This document shows, one piece after another, positions 18,151-26,063 of a stretch of 64,000 nucleotides of DNA. The number at the start of each line of letters is the position of its first letter. Position 1 is the stretch's first letter. Both the position numbers and the translations under genes were made by a program. This DNA comes from Alkalihalophilus pseudofirmus (GTDB taxonomy: Bacteria; Bacillota; Bacilli; Bacillales; Bacillaceae_D). The notes under the pieces were generated by a model. It ran no database searches. It was not told the origin of the DNA and saw only the letters and a program-made list of their open reading frames with translations. The DNA lies in contig NZ_CP117836.1 in NCBI RefSeq assembly GCF_029094545.1, positions 62,001 to 126,000 of the forward strand. Direction: 5' to 3'.

Positions 18151-18294
18151 ATGGTTGATTTAAAGAAAGAAATATCTACACAACCTACAAAACAAATTTC
18201 GCCTAGACTTCATAAGATGTTAGCTTTGCCTATTCAATTCTCTAATATTTGCAGCCTTAAACATACTATTCATTTAGAGCCTTTAAAGAAGTAA
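18151..18294 (+). CDS. Small ORF at the head of the biosynthetic operon
   Basis: 47 residues, ATG six bases after GGCAGGTGA. Starts MVDLKKEISTQPTKQISPRL and ends basic (LEPLKK), one Cys (NICSL). No signal peptide, no recognised RiPP leader motif. It is the first of two short ORFs before the enzyme genes. It could be a small structural or regulatory peptide, or the residue of a longer gene. Position and ribosome site support real translation. Confidence 0.5.
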   Translation: MVDLKKEISTQPTKQISPRLHKMLALPIQFSNICSLKHTIHLEPLKK

Positions 18295-18336
18295 GTTTAA
18301 TAAACGAGTTTGAAACTCTTTAAGGAGGTGAGACAT

Positions 18337-18360
18337 ATGCCAGTAAAAATGAACTACTAA
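18337..18360 (+). CDS. Seven-codon ORF with near-ideal Shine-Dalgarno
   Basis: Encodes MPVKMNY followed by TAA. The site AAGGAGGTGA (18322-18331) is the strongest ribosome site in the window and ends five bases before the ATG. Eight bases after the stop begins a perfect hairpin. This arrangement fits a leader peptide for attenuation of the downstream operon, or a short peptide product like the heptapeptide gene of microcin C. No MccB-like adenylyltransferase is present, so the leader-peptide reading is preferred. Confidence 0.55.
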   Translation: MPVKMNY

Positions 18361-18367
18361 AAAACCA

Positions 18368-18395
18368 GATGCTGAATCATACTCGATTCAGCATC
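18368..18395 (+). terminator. Attenuator-like hairpin between the 7-codon ORF and the enzyme genes
   Basis: GATGCTGAATC / GATTCAGCATC, perfect 11-base arms, six-base loop, followed by CTTTAATTT. It would act as a partial terminator ahead of the enzyme genes. Confidence 0.7.
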
Positions 18396-18425
18396 CTTTA
18401 ATTTAAATTAGGTGGGAGGCCTACT

Positions 18426-18992
18426 ATGTTAAATGATAAATACCATAAAGTATTTATTAATGACTTTATTAATAATCGGGGTTTCACATCAATTTCTGAA
18501 TCTAAGACAGGAGAACTAACTCATACCGGTATGTCTTTACCGGGAGATGATCTCATTTACAATACGGAACTACAAGTTAACGGGGTTCCATTTTTCATAA
18601 CTAAAGATGAAAACAATCTAGACAACATTGAACTAGAGGGACAGTTAGTGCCTTTTAAGATAACTACTGTAAAAAGAATTCATTTCCTGTCTCTATCATG
18701 CTATGGAAGTTACTTTCAAAATTTAAATCTATTTAACGATGAAGTAGTAGTGGATATAAAACCTTTTTACACCACTGAACTAATAAATAAACAACCAGCA
18801 TTTGAAAAAGTACGTACAGGTTTATTTTTTGATTATGTACATAATAAGAAGGGGAAAGTAACTAATTTAACAGGGACAATATGGCATTCAGAAATAGACC
18901 TTGCTTACCCTAAAAAGATAAATGCAGTGTTATTTGAAGATAATCCTGCTATACATGTGTTTGCTATAACCCTTGAATGTGAGGTTGAATAA
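18426..18992 (+). CDS. Hypothetical protein, first enzyme-operon gene
   Basis: 188 residues, ATG preceded by GGTGGGAGG. Predicted mostly beta strands (ELQVNGVPFFI, VKRIHFLSLSCYGSYFQNLNL, VVVDIKPFYTT, IHVFAITLECEVE), suggesting a jelly-roll or similar sandwich. No catalytic motif, signal or membrane segment recognised. Its stop is followed at once by the start of the BtrH-like gene, so it is probably a biosynthetic or resistance factor of the pathway. Function unknown. Confidence 0.7.
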   Translation: MLNDKYHKVFINDFINNRGFTSISESKTGELTHTGMSLPGDDLIYNTELQVNGVPFFITKDENNLDNIELEGQLVPFKITTVKRIHFLSLSCYGSYFQNLNLFNDEVVVDIKPFYTTELINKQPAFEKVRTGLFFDYVHNKKGKVTNLTGTIWHSEIDLAYPKKINAVLFEDNPAIHVFAITLECEVE

Positions 18993-18993
18993 T

Positions 18994-19974
18994 GTGGAAA
19001 TTTACTCTAGTAGTTATTATAACTGTAGAAACCTATTAATCACCGCATCCATAAAACGTAGAAACATTCAAACAGATGGAATGTGGAAGAAGGTAGGTTA
19101 CCATTTCAAACCTAATTCAGACTTTGTAATGAGTCCATACTATCTTTCATTACAAGATGAATTGAAGAGCTATGGATTTATTCTCAATCAAAAAGAATTT
19201 AACGATATTCAGTCATTTCAAGAGGCTCTACTTAAGTGTATTGAGCAGGAAATTATAGTAGGTGTTTCTGTCGATTTGTACAATTTACCATATTCAGTAT
19301 TTTATCAAGATTTACATTACGAGCACGACATTGAAGTAATCAGTTATCACGAAAATACTTATGTTATTTGCGATCATTATTATAATTATTTTGGTGAAAT
19401 ATCAAGTGAGGATTTTATGAAGGCTATTGAAAACCAAGCTAAACAAGGAAGTCTAAGGATATATTATATTGAAACGTATCCAGATCATGTCAGCCAAAAG
19501 TCCGAATCAATTATTCAAAGAAACATTGACGCATTGGAAGGGAATATAAGTTATAGCAATTATGGAGAATTTTCTTATATTGGCATAGAAGCAATAAATG
19601 AGTTTAAAGAACAATTGATCAATGAGTTTAGTAAAAGAACTAATCTAGAAGAACAAGATAAGTTATTTAATACAATATATCCTTCCATAAAAGAAATGTC
19701 ATTCTCTCGTTATCATTTCAAGAATTATTTAGAAAAAACAAATAAAAGCAAGAAACTAGTAATGCAATATCATGATGTTTCACAAAGTTGGTCTATTCTT
19801 TTTCAGATACTTTTGAAAGGTAATGTTACTCGAGACTATAATAAGTTTCTAACAAGGGTTAATAATAGTTTATCCACCATCTATCAAAAGGAAGCTTCTG
19901 CTTTAAAGTACTTGAAAGAAGATTGGGCTAAAGAAATAAGTGTGAGTAGGAGTGTGTTAAATGAAACATATTAA
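18994..19974 (+). CDS. BtrH-like cysteine acyltransferase
   Basis: 326 residues from GTG 18994, just after the preceding stop, with GAGGT upstream. N-terminal half resembles BtrH_N, a papain/C39-like fold used in butirosin biosynthesis to move an aminoacyl group from a carrier protein to an amine: Cys at about residue 11 (YYNCRN), a central IIVGVSVDLYNLPY strand, His in YEHDIEVISYHENTYVICDHYYNYFG with an Asp two strands later. The C-terminal half is helical (KSESIIQRNIDALEG onward). The next two genes encode an amino acid:carrier-protein ligase and a carrier protein, which fits transfer of an aminoacyl group from that ACP to the polyketide or to an amine. The recipient is unknown. Overlaps the next gene by 14 bases. 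Confidence 0.72.
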   Translation: MEIYSSSYYNCRNLLITASIKRRNIQTDGMWKKVGYHFKPNSDFVMSPYYLSLQDELKSYGFILNQKEFNDIQSFQEALLKCIEQEIIVGVSVDLYNLPYSVFYQDLHYEHDIEVISYHENTYVICDHYYNYFGEISSEDFMKAIENQAKQGSLRIYYIETYPDHVSQKSESIIQRNIDALEGNISYSNYGEFSYIGIEAINEFKEQLINEFSKRTNLEEQDKLFNTIYPSIKEMSFSRYHFKNYLEKTNKSKKLVMQYHDVSQSWSILFQILLKGNVTRDYNKFLTRVNNSLSTIYQKEASALKYLKEDWAKEISVSRSVLNETY

Positions 19975-21094
19975 TTTAGATACTGCACACCTCTCTGATC
20001 AGAAGGTAAGAATGTTGCTAGATAAATTACCCTACATCTCTGAGGAAATTATAGGGTTATCCTATGAAGAGGTTGATAATGTAATTCAAATAATTATTAA
20101 CGACAATTCTCTATCTAGAGAGGTCAGAATATTACAACAAGGTATAGATGATTTACTTAAACAACTTACCGGAACAAGGTTTATAAAATCAAAAGTTGTT
20201 AAGAGTAACGAAGTTTCAACAATTGAGAAGGATCTACCAAGAATACAAAACCCAAAAAGTTTAGCGACATTTAAGAAAGAAAAGGATCTAAACTTGCTTG
20301 GGAAAATCGATAATGAGTTACTCAAAATTGCCAGAAAATACGAGGCGCAAATTAGAGAATATCCAATCTTTTTAAACGCAGACAACATGGATATTAACCA
20401 ATATCACCTTAATTTCCCTCAAAATGTATTTGGGGTAGGTTCAGTTGCCCATAATCACGAAACTATAATTCAGTATAAGCAGGATGCAGCAATAGGTGAT
20501 CATAGTTCCCTAATGTTTAATGGTCAATTCCTAAGGCCATGTTTATGTTATCACTCATATGAAGAACTCCAAGGAGATCGTATCACTTCCCCTAAAATCT
20601 TTACAAGTCAGGGACAATGTTTTCGGCATGAAGTTGATTGGAAAAAAGATAATTTCAGAAAAAGTGAATTCTCTATGAGGGAAATAGTTTTTATAGGTGA
20701 AGAAGACTGGGTTTGTCAAACTCGAGACCTTATAATGAAAGACGTTTGGTCCCTATTTGATTCCATTGGATTGATAGGAAAGATTGTTACTGCGACTGAT
20801 CCATTCTTTTTTAGTGATGATCTGAAAACTAAAGCTGCATATCAATTAATGAGTAAAGCAAAATATGAATTAGTAGTAGTAACCACTGAAGGAAAAGAAA
20901 GTTCAATTGCTTCTTTTAATTATTGCGAAGATGTGTTGTGTGACAAATACGAAATTAAAGATATGAATCAAAAACCTCTATATTCAGGGTGTATAGCATT
21001 TGGTTTAGATCGTTGGAAAGAAGCTATTACCGACAAATATGGATATAGCGATGAACCTTGGATATTAAAAGAAATGGGAGCGGAGGTACTTTGA
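19961..21094 (+). CDS. Class II aaRS-like amino acid:carrier-protein ligase
   Basis: 377 residues. Resembles the catalytic core of atypical seryl-tRNA synthetases without a tRNA-binding arm, the family shown in Bradyrhizobium and others to activate small amino acids and load them on carrier proteins. Seen: GSVAHNHETIIQYKQDA, RPCLCYHSYEE, QGQCFRHEVDWKKDNFRKSEFSMREIVFIGEE (motif 2-like Arg), FNYCEDVL, and IAFGLDRWKEAI (motif 3-like Arg). The Cys in RPC, Glu in MREI and Cys in FNYC match the zinc ligands of that family. The TGA overlaps the TTG start of an ACP gene. Predicted reaction: amino acid + ATP + holo-ACP to aminoacyl-ACP. The amino acid is not predictable by eye (Gly, Ala or Ser are known for the family). 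Confidence 0.8.
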   Translation: MKHINLDTAHLSDQKVRMLLDKLPYISEEIIGLSYEEVDNVIQIIINDNSLSREVRILQQGIDDLLKQLTGTRFIKSKVVKSNEVSTIEKDLPRIQNPKSLATFKKEKDLNLLGKIDNELLKIARKYEAQIREYPIFLNADNMDINQYHLNFPQNVFGVGSVAHNHETIIQYKQDAAIGDHSSLMFNGQFLRPCLCYHSYEELQGDRITSPKIFTSQGQCFRHEVDWKKDNFRKSEFSMREIVFIGEEDWVCQTRDLIMKDVWSLFDSIGLIGKIVTATDPFFFSDDLKTKAAYQLMSKAKYELVVVTTEGKESSIASFNYCEDVLCDKYEIKDMNQKPLYSGCIAFGLDRWKEAITDKYGYSDEPWILKEMGAEVL

Positions 21095-21333
21095 AGAATT
21101 CCGTTAACAATGAGCTTCTCATTAAGAAGTTAGTAGAAGGGCTAATAGAGAAAGAAGTAAATAGTGAAAGTAATCTAAAAAACGAAGGTCTTGATTCAAA
21201 AAGAATAATCCAACTGATCGTGGGTATAGAAAGTGCGTTGTCGATTGAAATTGACGATGATGATTTAATTGTTGAAAATTTTTCTACAATAAATAAAATA
21301 GTAGGTTTTTTGAGTGCTAAACACAATAAATGA
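21091..21333 (+). CDS. Acyl carrier protein dedicated to the aaRS-like ligase
   Basis: 80 residues from TTG 21091, which overlaps the stop of the ligase (TTGA), after GGAGGT. Phosphopantetheine attachment serine at about residue 36 in NEGLDSKRII; the rest is a four-helix ACP pattern (SALSIEIDDDDLIVENFSTINKIVGFL). The tight overlap and the family's habit of pairing ligase with ACP make it the aminoacyl acceptor. Confidence 0.85.
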   Translation: MKNSVNNELLIKKLVEGLIEKEVNSESNLKNEGLDSKRIIQLIVGIESALSIEIDDDDLIVENFSTINKIVGFLSAKHNK

Positions 21334-21383
21334 AACTCTCCATAAAGAATAAAACAGAATTTCTCAAGAAGGAGAATTACTTC

Positions 21384-22226
21384 ATGAAAAAAATCGGTGT
21401 TATCGGAGCTGGTGTTATGGGGTGTGGCGTAGCTCAAAGCTTCGCTCAACATGGCTATCAAGTTGTCTTAGTAGATATATCTGAGGAAGTATTAATAAAA
21501 GCAAAAGAAGATATTTATAATAATGTAAGATTTAGTGCTTTTTATACCAATAATTGTTCTCTAGATCCTGAAAAAGTGTTATCAAATATATATTTTTCAA
21601 ATAATTATGAATCTATCAAAAAGGTGGATTTCTTAGTAGAGAATGTAACAGAGAATTATGAACTTAAAGAAGAAGTATATAAACAAGTTTCAGAACTAGT
21701 TAATGAAGGTTGTATTTTAATGGTGAACACATCTTGCATACCCATTACAAAAATTGCGGCTTTAACTAAAGACCCAACTAAAGTTGTAGGGACGCATTTT
21801 ATGAATCCAGTTCCAATAAAAAATACTGTAGAAACAATTCGTGGTTACTATACTTCTGAAGAAACTATAAATAAGACTAAGGAATTACTATATGATATTG
21901 GGAAAGAAATTGTTCTAGTTAATGATTATCCTGGGTTCGTCTCTAATAGAATATCACATCTCTATATGAATGAGGCAGCATTTGTTGTTCAAGATCAAGT
22001 AGCAACTCCTGAAGATGTAGATAGGATCTTTAAACAATGTTACTCACATAAGATGGGACCTTTAGAAACAGCAGACTTAATTGGTTTAGATACTGTAGTT
22101 AATTCTTTAGACGTCCTTTTTAATACTTACCAAGATAGCAAGTTTAAATGTTGTCCACTTTTGAGAAAAATGGTTGATGCAGGTCTCTATGGAAAGAAAT
22201 CAGGGCAAGGGTTTTATACTTATTGA
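21384..22226 (+). CDS. 3-hydroxyacyl-ACP dehydrogenase (FkbK/ZmaG-like)
   Basis: 280 residues from ATG 21384, nine bases after AAGGAG; an in-frame upstream start at 21330 is weaker. Rossmann motif GAGVMG at residues 8-13, NTSCIPITKIA and GTHFMNPVPIK with the catalytic His, and NDYPGFVSNRI, as in 3-hydroxybutyryl-CoA dehydrogenases. In the methoxymalonyl- and hydroxymalonyl-ACP pathways this enzyme oxidises the C3 alcohol of glyceryl-ACP to an aldehyde. It sits with the other three genes of that pathway. Also comparable to ZmaG, which can serve aminomalonyl-ACP. Confidence 0.85.
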   Translation: MKKIGVIGAGVMGCGVAQSFAQHGYQVVLVDISEEVLIKAKEDIYNNVRFSAFYTNNCSLDPEKVLSNIYFSNNYESIKKVDFLVENVTENYELKEEVYKQVSELVNEGCILMVNTSCIPITKIAALTKDPTKVVGTHFMNPVPIKNTVETIRGYYTSEETINKTKELLYDIGKEIVLVNDYPGFVSNRISHLYMNEAAFVVQDQVATPEDVDRIFKQCYSHKMGPLETADLIGLDTVVNSLDVLFNTYQDSKFKCCPLLRKMVDAGLYGKKSGQGFYTY

Positions 22227-22268
22227 TATTTAGACACTCTAAATAAATAACAGAGAGGAAGTAATAGA

Positions 22269-22517
22269 ATGGAATCCAACGTTAAGTTGAAAGTCAAAGA
22301 ATTCCTTAGTAAATACTTTAGAAATCATCAACTGGAAGATGAGGAGGATATTTTTTCATTAGGATTCGTAAACTCCTTATTCGCAATGCAATTAGTTATG
22401 TTTTTGGAAAAAGAGTTCAATCTCAAACTCGATAATAATGATCTCAATTTCAACAATTTTCGAAGCATCAATAAAATCACTTCTTTAGTAGAAGAAAAAA
22501 TGGTCCAAGCTACTTGA
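22269..22517 (+). CDS. Acyl carrier protein for hydroxymalonyl extender unit
   Basis: 82 residues. The sequence IFSLGFVNSLFAMQLVMFLEKEF is the signature of FkbJ/ZmaD-type ACPs that carry the glyceryl to hydroxymalonyl intermediates; serine 36 takes the phosphopantetheine. It has its own ribosome site (AGAGAGGAAG) and lies between the two oxidation enzymes. Confidence 0.9.
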   Translation: MESNVKLKVKEFLSKYFRNHQLEDEEDIFSLGFVNSLFAMQLVMFLEKEFNLKLDNNDLNFNNFRSINKITSLVEEKMVQAT

Positions 22518-22554
22518 TAATATCAAAAGATTTAATAATGGAGTGAGAGAATAA

Positions 22555-23676
22555 ATGAAAATTGAGTTAACTGCCGAACAGAAAATGTTGCAGTCTGAGT
22601 TCAAGGAATTTACAGATTTAGAGATCGAACCTTATGCATCACTTATAGATAAGGAAGAATACATCCCAAAAGATTTGATAAATAAACTTAAATCTAATGG
22701 ATACCTAGGCTCTATGATTCCTAAAGAATTTGGGGGCATGGGTTTGGACAATGTGTCTATTGCAATTCTGAATGAAGAAATAGGGAGAGCATGTTCTTCA
22801 GTTAGGAGCTTACTCACCGTCCACGGGATGGTGGCCTTGGCGATACTAAGATGGGGCAATGAAAAACAAAAAAGAGAATTATTACCTAAGTTTGCATCTG
22901 GTGAGATTATTGGCGCATTTGCTTTATCAGAAGCCGAAGCGGGAAGTGATGCGAGTAGTATACAAACTGAGGCGACTTCAAAAGATAATATGATAATACT
23001 TAATGGTAGAAAAAAGTGGATTACTATGGGACAAATTGCAAATGTTTATTTAGTATTTTCTAAATATGATGGAGAGCCAACTGCTTTTCTGGTAAAGGAA
23101 AATGCAAGTGGCTTTTCACGTAAACCGATAAACGGCTTAATTGGTTTAAGGGGGTCAATGACAGCTGAATTATTTTTTGAAAATTGCGAAATAAATTCTA
23201 GTAGTATTATTGGAAGAAAAGGATTAGGTTTATCTCATGTTGCATTAAACTGTTTAGACTATGGGCGTTTTACCATAGCCAGTGGCTGTGTTGGTATTGC
23301 TCAATCTTGTTTGGAACGATCTATTAGTTATTCTTATAAAAGAAAACAATTCGGACAAGAGTTAATAGAGAATCAATTAGTTCAACGAATGATAACAGGA
23401 ATGGTGGTAGACATTGAAGCTGCCCGGTTGTTATGTTATCAAGCCGCCTTTCTTAAAGACACCTTAGACCCAGAATCAATAATGAAAACGTGGATAGCAA
23501 AGTACTTTTCATCAAAAATGGTTAATAGAGTAGCAAATGATGCGGTTCAAATACATGGAGCGAATGGATGTAGTGACTCATATCCGTTAGAGAGATATAT
23601 GCGAGATGCAAAAATTAACGAAATAATAGAAGGAACTACACAACTTCATGAAGTCCTTATCGGAAGAAATGCTTAA
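22555..23676 (+). CDS. Acyl-CoA dehydrogenase-like oxidase (FkbI/ZmaE-like)
   Basis: 373 residues, flavoprotein of the acyl-CoA dehydrogenase family: helical N-domain, AFALSEAEAGSDASSIQT, the KKWITMG strand, RKQFGQELIENQLVQ, and QIHGANGCSDSYPLERYMRDAKINEIIEGTTQLHEVLIG. In hydroxymalonyl/methoxymalonyl pathways this member oxidises the aldehyde form on the ACP to the acid, giving hydroxymalonyl-ACP. No O-methyltransferase (FkbG) is present, so the unit should stay hydroxylated. Confidence 0.87.
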   Translation: MKIELTAEQKMLQSEFKEFTDLEIEPYASLIDKEEYIPKDLINKLKSNGYLGSMIPKEFGGMGLDNVSIAILNEEIGRACSSVRSLLTVHGMVALAILRWGNEKQKRELLPKFASGEIIGAFALSEAEAGSDASSIQTEATSKDNMIILNGRKKWITMGQIANVYLVFSKYDGEPTAFLVKENASGFSRKPINGLIGLRGSMTAELFFENCEINSSSIIGRKGLGLSHVALNCLDYGRFTIASGCVGIAQSCLERSISYSYKRKQFGQELIENQLVQRMITGMVVDIEAARLLCYQAAFLKDTLDPESIMKTWIAKYFSSKMVNRVANDAVQIHGANGCSDSYPLERYMRDAKINEIIEGTTQLHEVLIGRNA

Positions 23677-23703
23677 TTTATTATTAGTTGAGGGGGTTTA
23701 ACG

Positions 23704-24774
23704 ATGGGAGTAAACAAAAGAAAAAATATTAAGTGCGTGGTATGGGACCTAGATAATACTCTCTGGGATGGAGTTTTGCTTGAGGATGAAAATGTTTCCC
23801 TACGCAGTGGAGTTAAAGAAATTATCCATACACTTGACGAAAGAGGAATACTACAATCTATATCTAGTAAAAATGAACATAATAGAGCAATTCAAAAGTT
23901 GAAAGAATTCGGATTGGAAGAGTATTTTATATATCCACAGATTAATTGGAACTCTAAATCATCTTCTATAACTGAGATTGCAAAATCTCTAAATATAGGC
24001 ATCAACACTTTCGCCTTTATAGATGATCAACCTTTTGAGAGAGAAGAAGTTGAATTTGTTCTTCCTAGTGTCCTATGCATAGACTCGACTGATTTAACAG
24101 ATATCCTTCTGAGAGAAGAATTAATACCCAAATTCGTGACTGAAGATTCAAACAAAAGAAGACGGATGTATCTAAGCGATATCAAAAGAAAAACAATAGA
24201 AGAGACATTTAAAGGAACTCAAGATGAATTTCTAGCTTCATTAGATATGAAATTTACTATCTCAGAGGTAGGCGACGGAGATTTGCAAAGAGCGGAAGAG
24301 CTGACTGTTAGAACTAATCAACTTAATACAACGGGTTATACCTATTCCTATGAGGAATTAAATCATCTCAGAAGCTCGGATAACCATATATTACTTATTT
24401 CAGGACTGGAAGATAAATATGGAACATACGGAAAAATTGGACTTACATTAGTTGAAAAGAAAGAAAGAGTATGGACTATTAAGCTTTTACTTATGTCCTG
24501 CAGAGTTATGTCCCGTGGTGTAGGTACAGTAATGTTGAACCATTTAATAAATTTAGCTAAAGAAGCAGGTGTACAGTTACAAGCCGAATTTAAAAAAACT
24601 GACAAAAATAGAATGATGTATATCACTTATAAATTTGCTGGATTCAATGAAATACAGCAAGAAGAAGATTTTATTATTTTCGAAAATAGCTTAGACCTGG
24701 TTCAAAAATTACCGGACTACCTAACCTTAGAAGTAAAAGGGGAGCAAGAGTTAGAACAGCTAGTTAATGAATAA
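23704..24774 (+). CDS. FkbH-like glyceryl-ACP synthase (HAD superfamily)
   Basis: 356 residues. HAD motif DLDNT at residues 15-19 (VVWDLDNTLWDGVLLED), SSKNEHNRA, FIDDQPFEREEV, then a C-terminal acetyltransferase-like half (KIGLTLVEKKERVWTIKLLLMSCRVMSRGVGTVML). FkbH-type proteins take 1,3-bisphosphoglycerate, remove phosphate and load the glyceryl group on the ACP. First step of hydroxymalonyl-ACP formation here. Confidence 0.92.
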   Translation: MGVNKRKNIKCVVWDLDNTLWDGVLLEDENVSLRSGVKEIIHTLDERGILQSISSKNEHNRAIQKLKEFGLEEYFIYPQINWNSKSSSITEIAKSLNIGINTFAFIDDQPFEREEVEFVLPSVLCIDSTDLTDILLREELIPKFVTEDSNKRRRMYLSDIKRKTIEETFKGTQDEFLASLDMKFTISEVGDGDLQRAEELTVRTNQLNTTGYTYSYEELNHLRSSDNHILLISGLEDKYGTYGKIGLTLVEKKERVWTIKLLLMSCRVMSRGVGTVMLNHLINLAKEAGVQLQAEFKKTDKNRMMYITYKFAGFNEIQQEEDFIIFENSLDLVQKLPDYLTLEVKGEQELEQLVNE

Positions 24775-24797
24775 TAAAAAAAGTTGGAGGCTTATCT

Positions 24798-26051
24798 ATG
24801 GATAAATTCGCATTCGTTTTCCCAGGGCAAGGTACTCAATTCATCCAAATGGGAAAATTTTTTTACGATAGCTATGATATTGCAAAGCAGACATATGAAG
24901 AAGCAAGTGAAGTGGCAGGAATTGACTTGCAAAACTTGTGCTTTAATGGAAGTGTAAGTGAACTAAATAATTTTACAAATATGCAATTATGTATCTTGGC
25001 TACAGAAGTGGCCATATACAGATCTTATGTACATGACTTTGGAGTAAGACCCCAACTTTCAATTGGACATAGTATCGGCGAATATGCTGCGCTTGTAAGT
25101 TCAGGAGCAGTCAACTTAGAAGACGCAATAAGAATTATGGTTAGAAGGGGAGAGTTAATAGAAAAGCTAAATGAAAAAGAAATTGGTTATATGTCAATTA
25201 TTGAAGGAACCAATTATCAAGTTATAAGCGATTGTATTAAAAAATCAGGTTTAGATAATAGTATATTCATATCTTGCTTTAATTCTAATAGTCAATTCGC
25301 GATTAGTGGAGAGAGTCATGCTCTCAACCTAGTAGAACAACAATTAATTGATAATGAGGCGATGGTCACACCATTATTTAATAGCCCACCGATTCATTCG
25401 CCTCTAATGAATGAGATTTGTATGGACTTTCTTGAGTTTACTAGCTCGATTGAGTTTAACCAATTTAATTTTCCAATAATCTCAAATTATACGGGTAAAC
25501 TATTGTCTGATCCATCTAAAATAGCAAAATACTTAACACACCATTTAGTTAATCCAGTATTATTCAGCCAGTCAATGGATTTATTTGATAAATACGGTAT
25601 TAATAAAACAATTGAAATGAGTCCTAAGTTATTATTATCTGAATTTATTAAAGAAAATAACCCCCGTATAGAGACTTATTGCTATGGTCTAATTAACGAT
25701 AGAGAATCATTATCAGATTTGTTCAATTCTGATAAGAACTTCGAAAAGGACATGCCTAATTTTATAGGGAGAAGTCTTAGTATTTTAGCTTCTACAGAAA
25801 ATAAGAATAAAAATGAAATGGAGTTTAATGAAGTAATCGCTATCTACCAAACTATTAGGAATGAAAAAGATAAATTAGAAACTCTAGAACAAGAACAGAA
25901 AAAAAATAAGCAGGCTGAAATTATCAATTTATTAATCAAAGCTTTAAAAATTAAAAAAGTAGACTCAAAGCAGATTAATAACGTTATTAAAGCGTTATTG
26001 GATGAAACTAATACCATGTATGAACTAGGCAATAAAATAAAAATATTATAA
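24798..26051 (+). CDS. Free-standing acyltransferase, candidate hydroxymalonyl-ACP transferase
   Basis: 417 residues. N-terminal acyltransferase: FPGQGTQFIQMGKFF, active serine 92 in GHSIGEYAALVSSG, histidine 200 in NSPPIHSPLM. The four residues before and at the histidine are PPIH, unlike the HAFH common in malonyl-specific enzymes, which may mean an unusual substrate such as hydroxymalonyl-ACP. The last 100 residues are a charged helical extension (NEKDKLETLEQEQKKNKQAE) that could dock on the synthase. It directly follows the four hydroxymalonyl-ACP genes. The synthase lacks AT domains, so it must be served in trans. Confidence 0.88.
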   Translation: MDKFAFVFPGQGTQFIQMGKFFYDSYDIAKQTYEEASEVAGIDLQNLCFNGSVSELNNFTNMQLCILATEVAIYRSYVHDFGVRPQLSIGHSIGEYAALVSSGAVNLEDAIRIMVRRGELIEKLNEKEIGYMSIIEGTNYQVISDCIKKSGLDNSIFISCFNSNSQFAISGESHALNLVEQQLIDNEAMVTPLFNSPPIHSPLMNEICMDFLEFTSSIEFNQFNFPIISNYTGKLLSDPSKIAKYLTHHLVNPVLFSQSMDLFDKYGINKTIEMSPKLLLSEFIKENNPRIETYCYGLINDRESLSDLFNSDKNFEKDMPNFIGRSLSILASTENKNKNEMEFNEVIAIYQTIRNEKDKLETLEQEQKKNKQAEIINLLIKALKIKKVDSKQINNVIKALLDETNTMYELGNKIKIL

Positions 26052-26063
26052 AAAGAGGTTTTT

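Noticed and set aside
18337-18360. Microcin C-type heptapeptide structural gene
   Set aside because: The size and terminator are similar, but no MccB-type ThiF adenylyltransferase or MccE/F homologue is present. Kept as a leader-peptide candidate instead.
21384-23676. Aminomalonyl-ACP pathway instead of hydroxymalonyl-ACP
   Set aside because: The two oxidation enzymes could act on seryl-ACP made by the aaRS-like ligase, but the FkbH gene and the FkbJ/ZmaD-type ACP lie with them, so the hydroxymalonyl route is the simpler reading. Not excluded.
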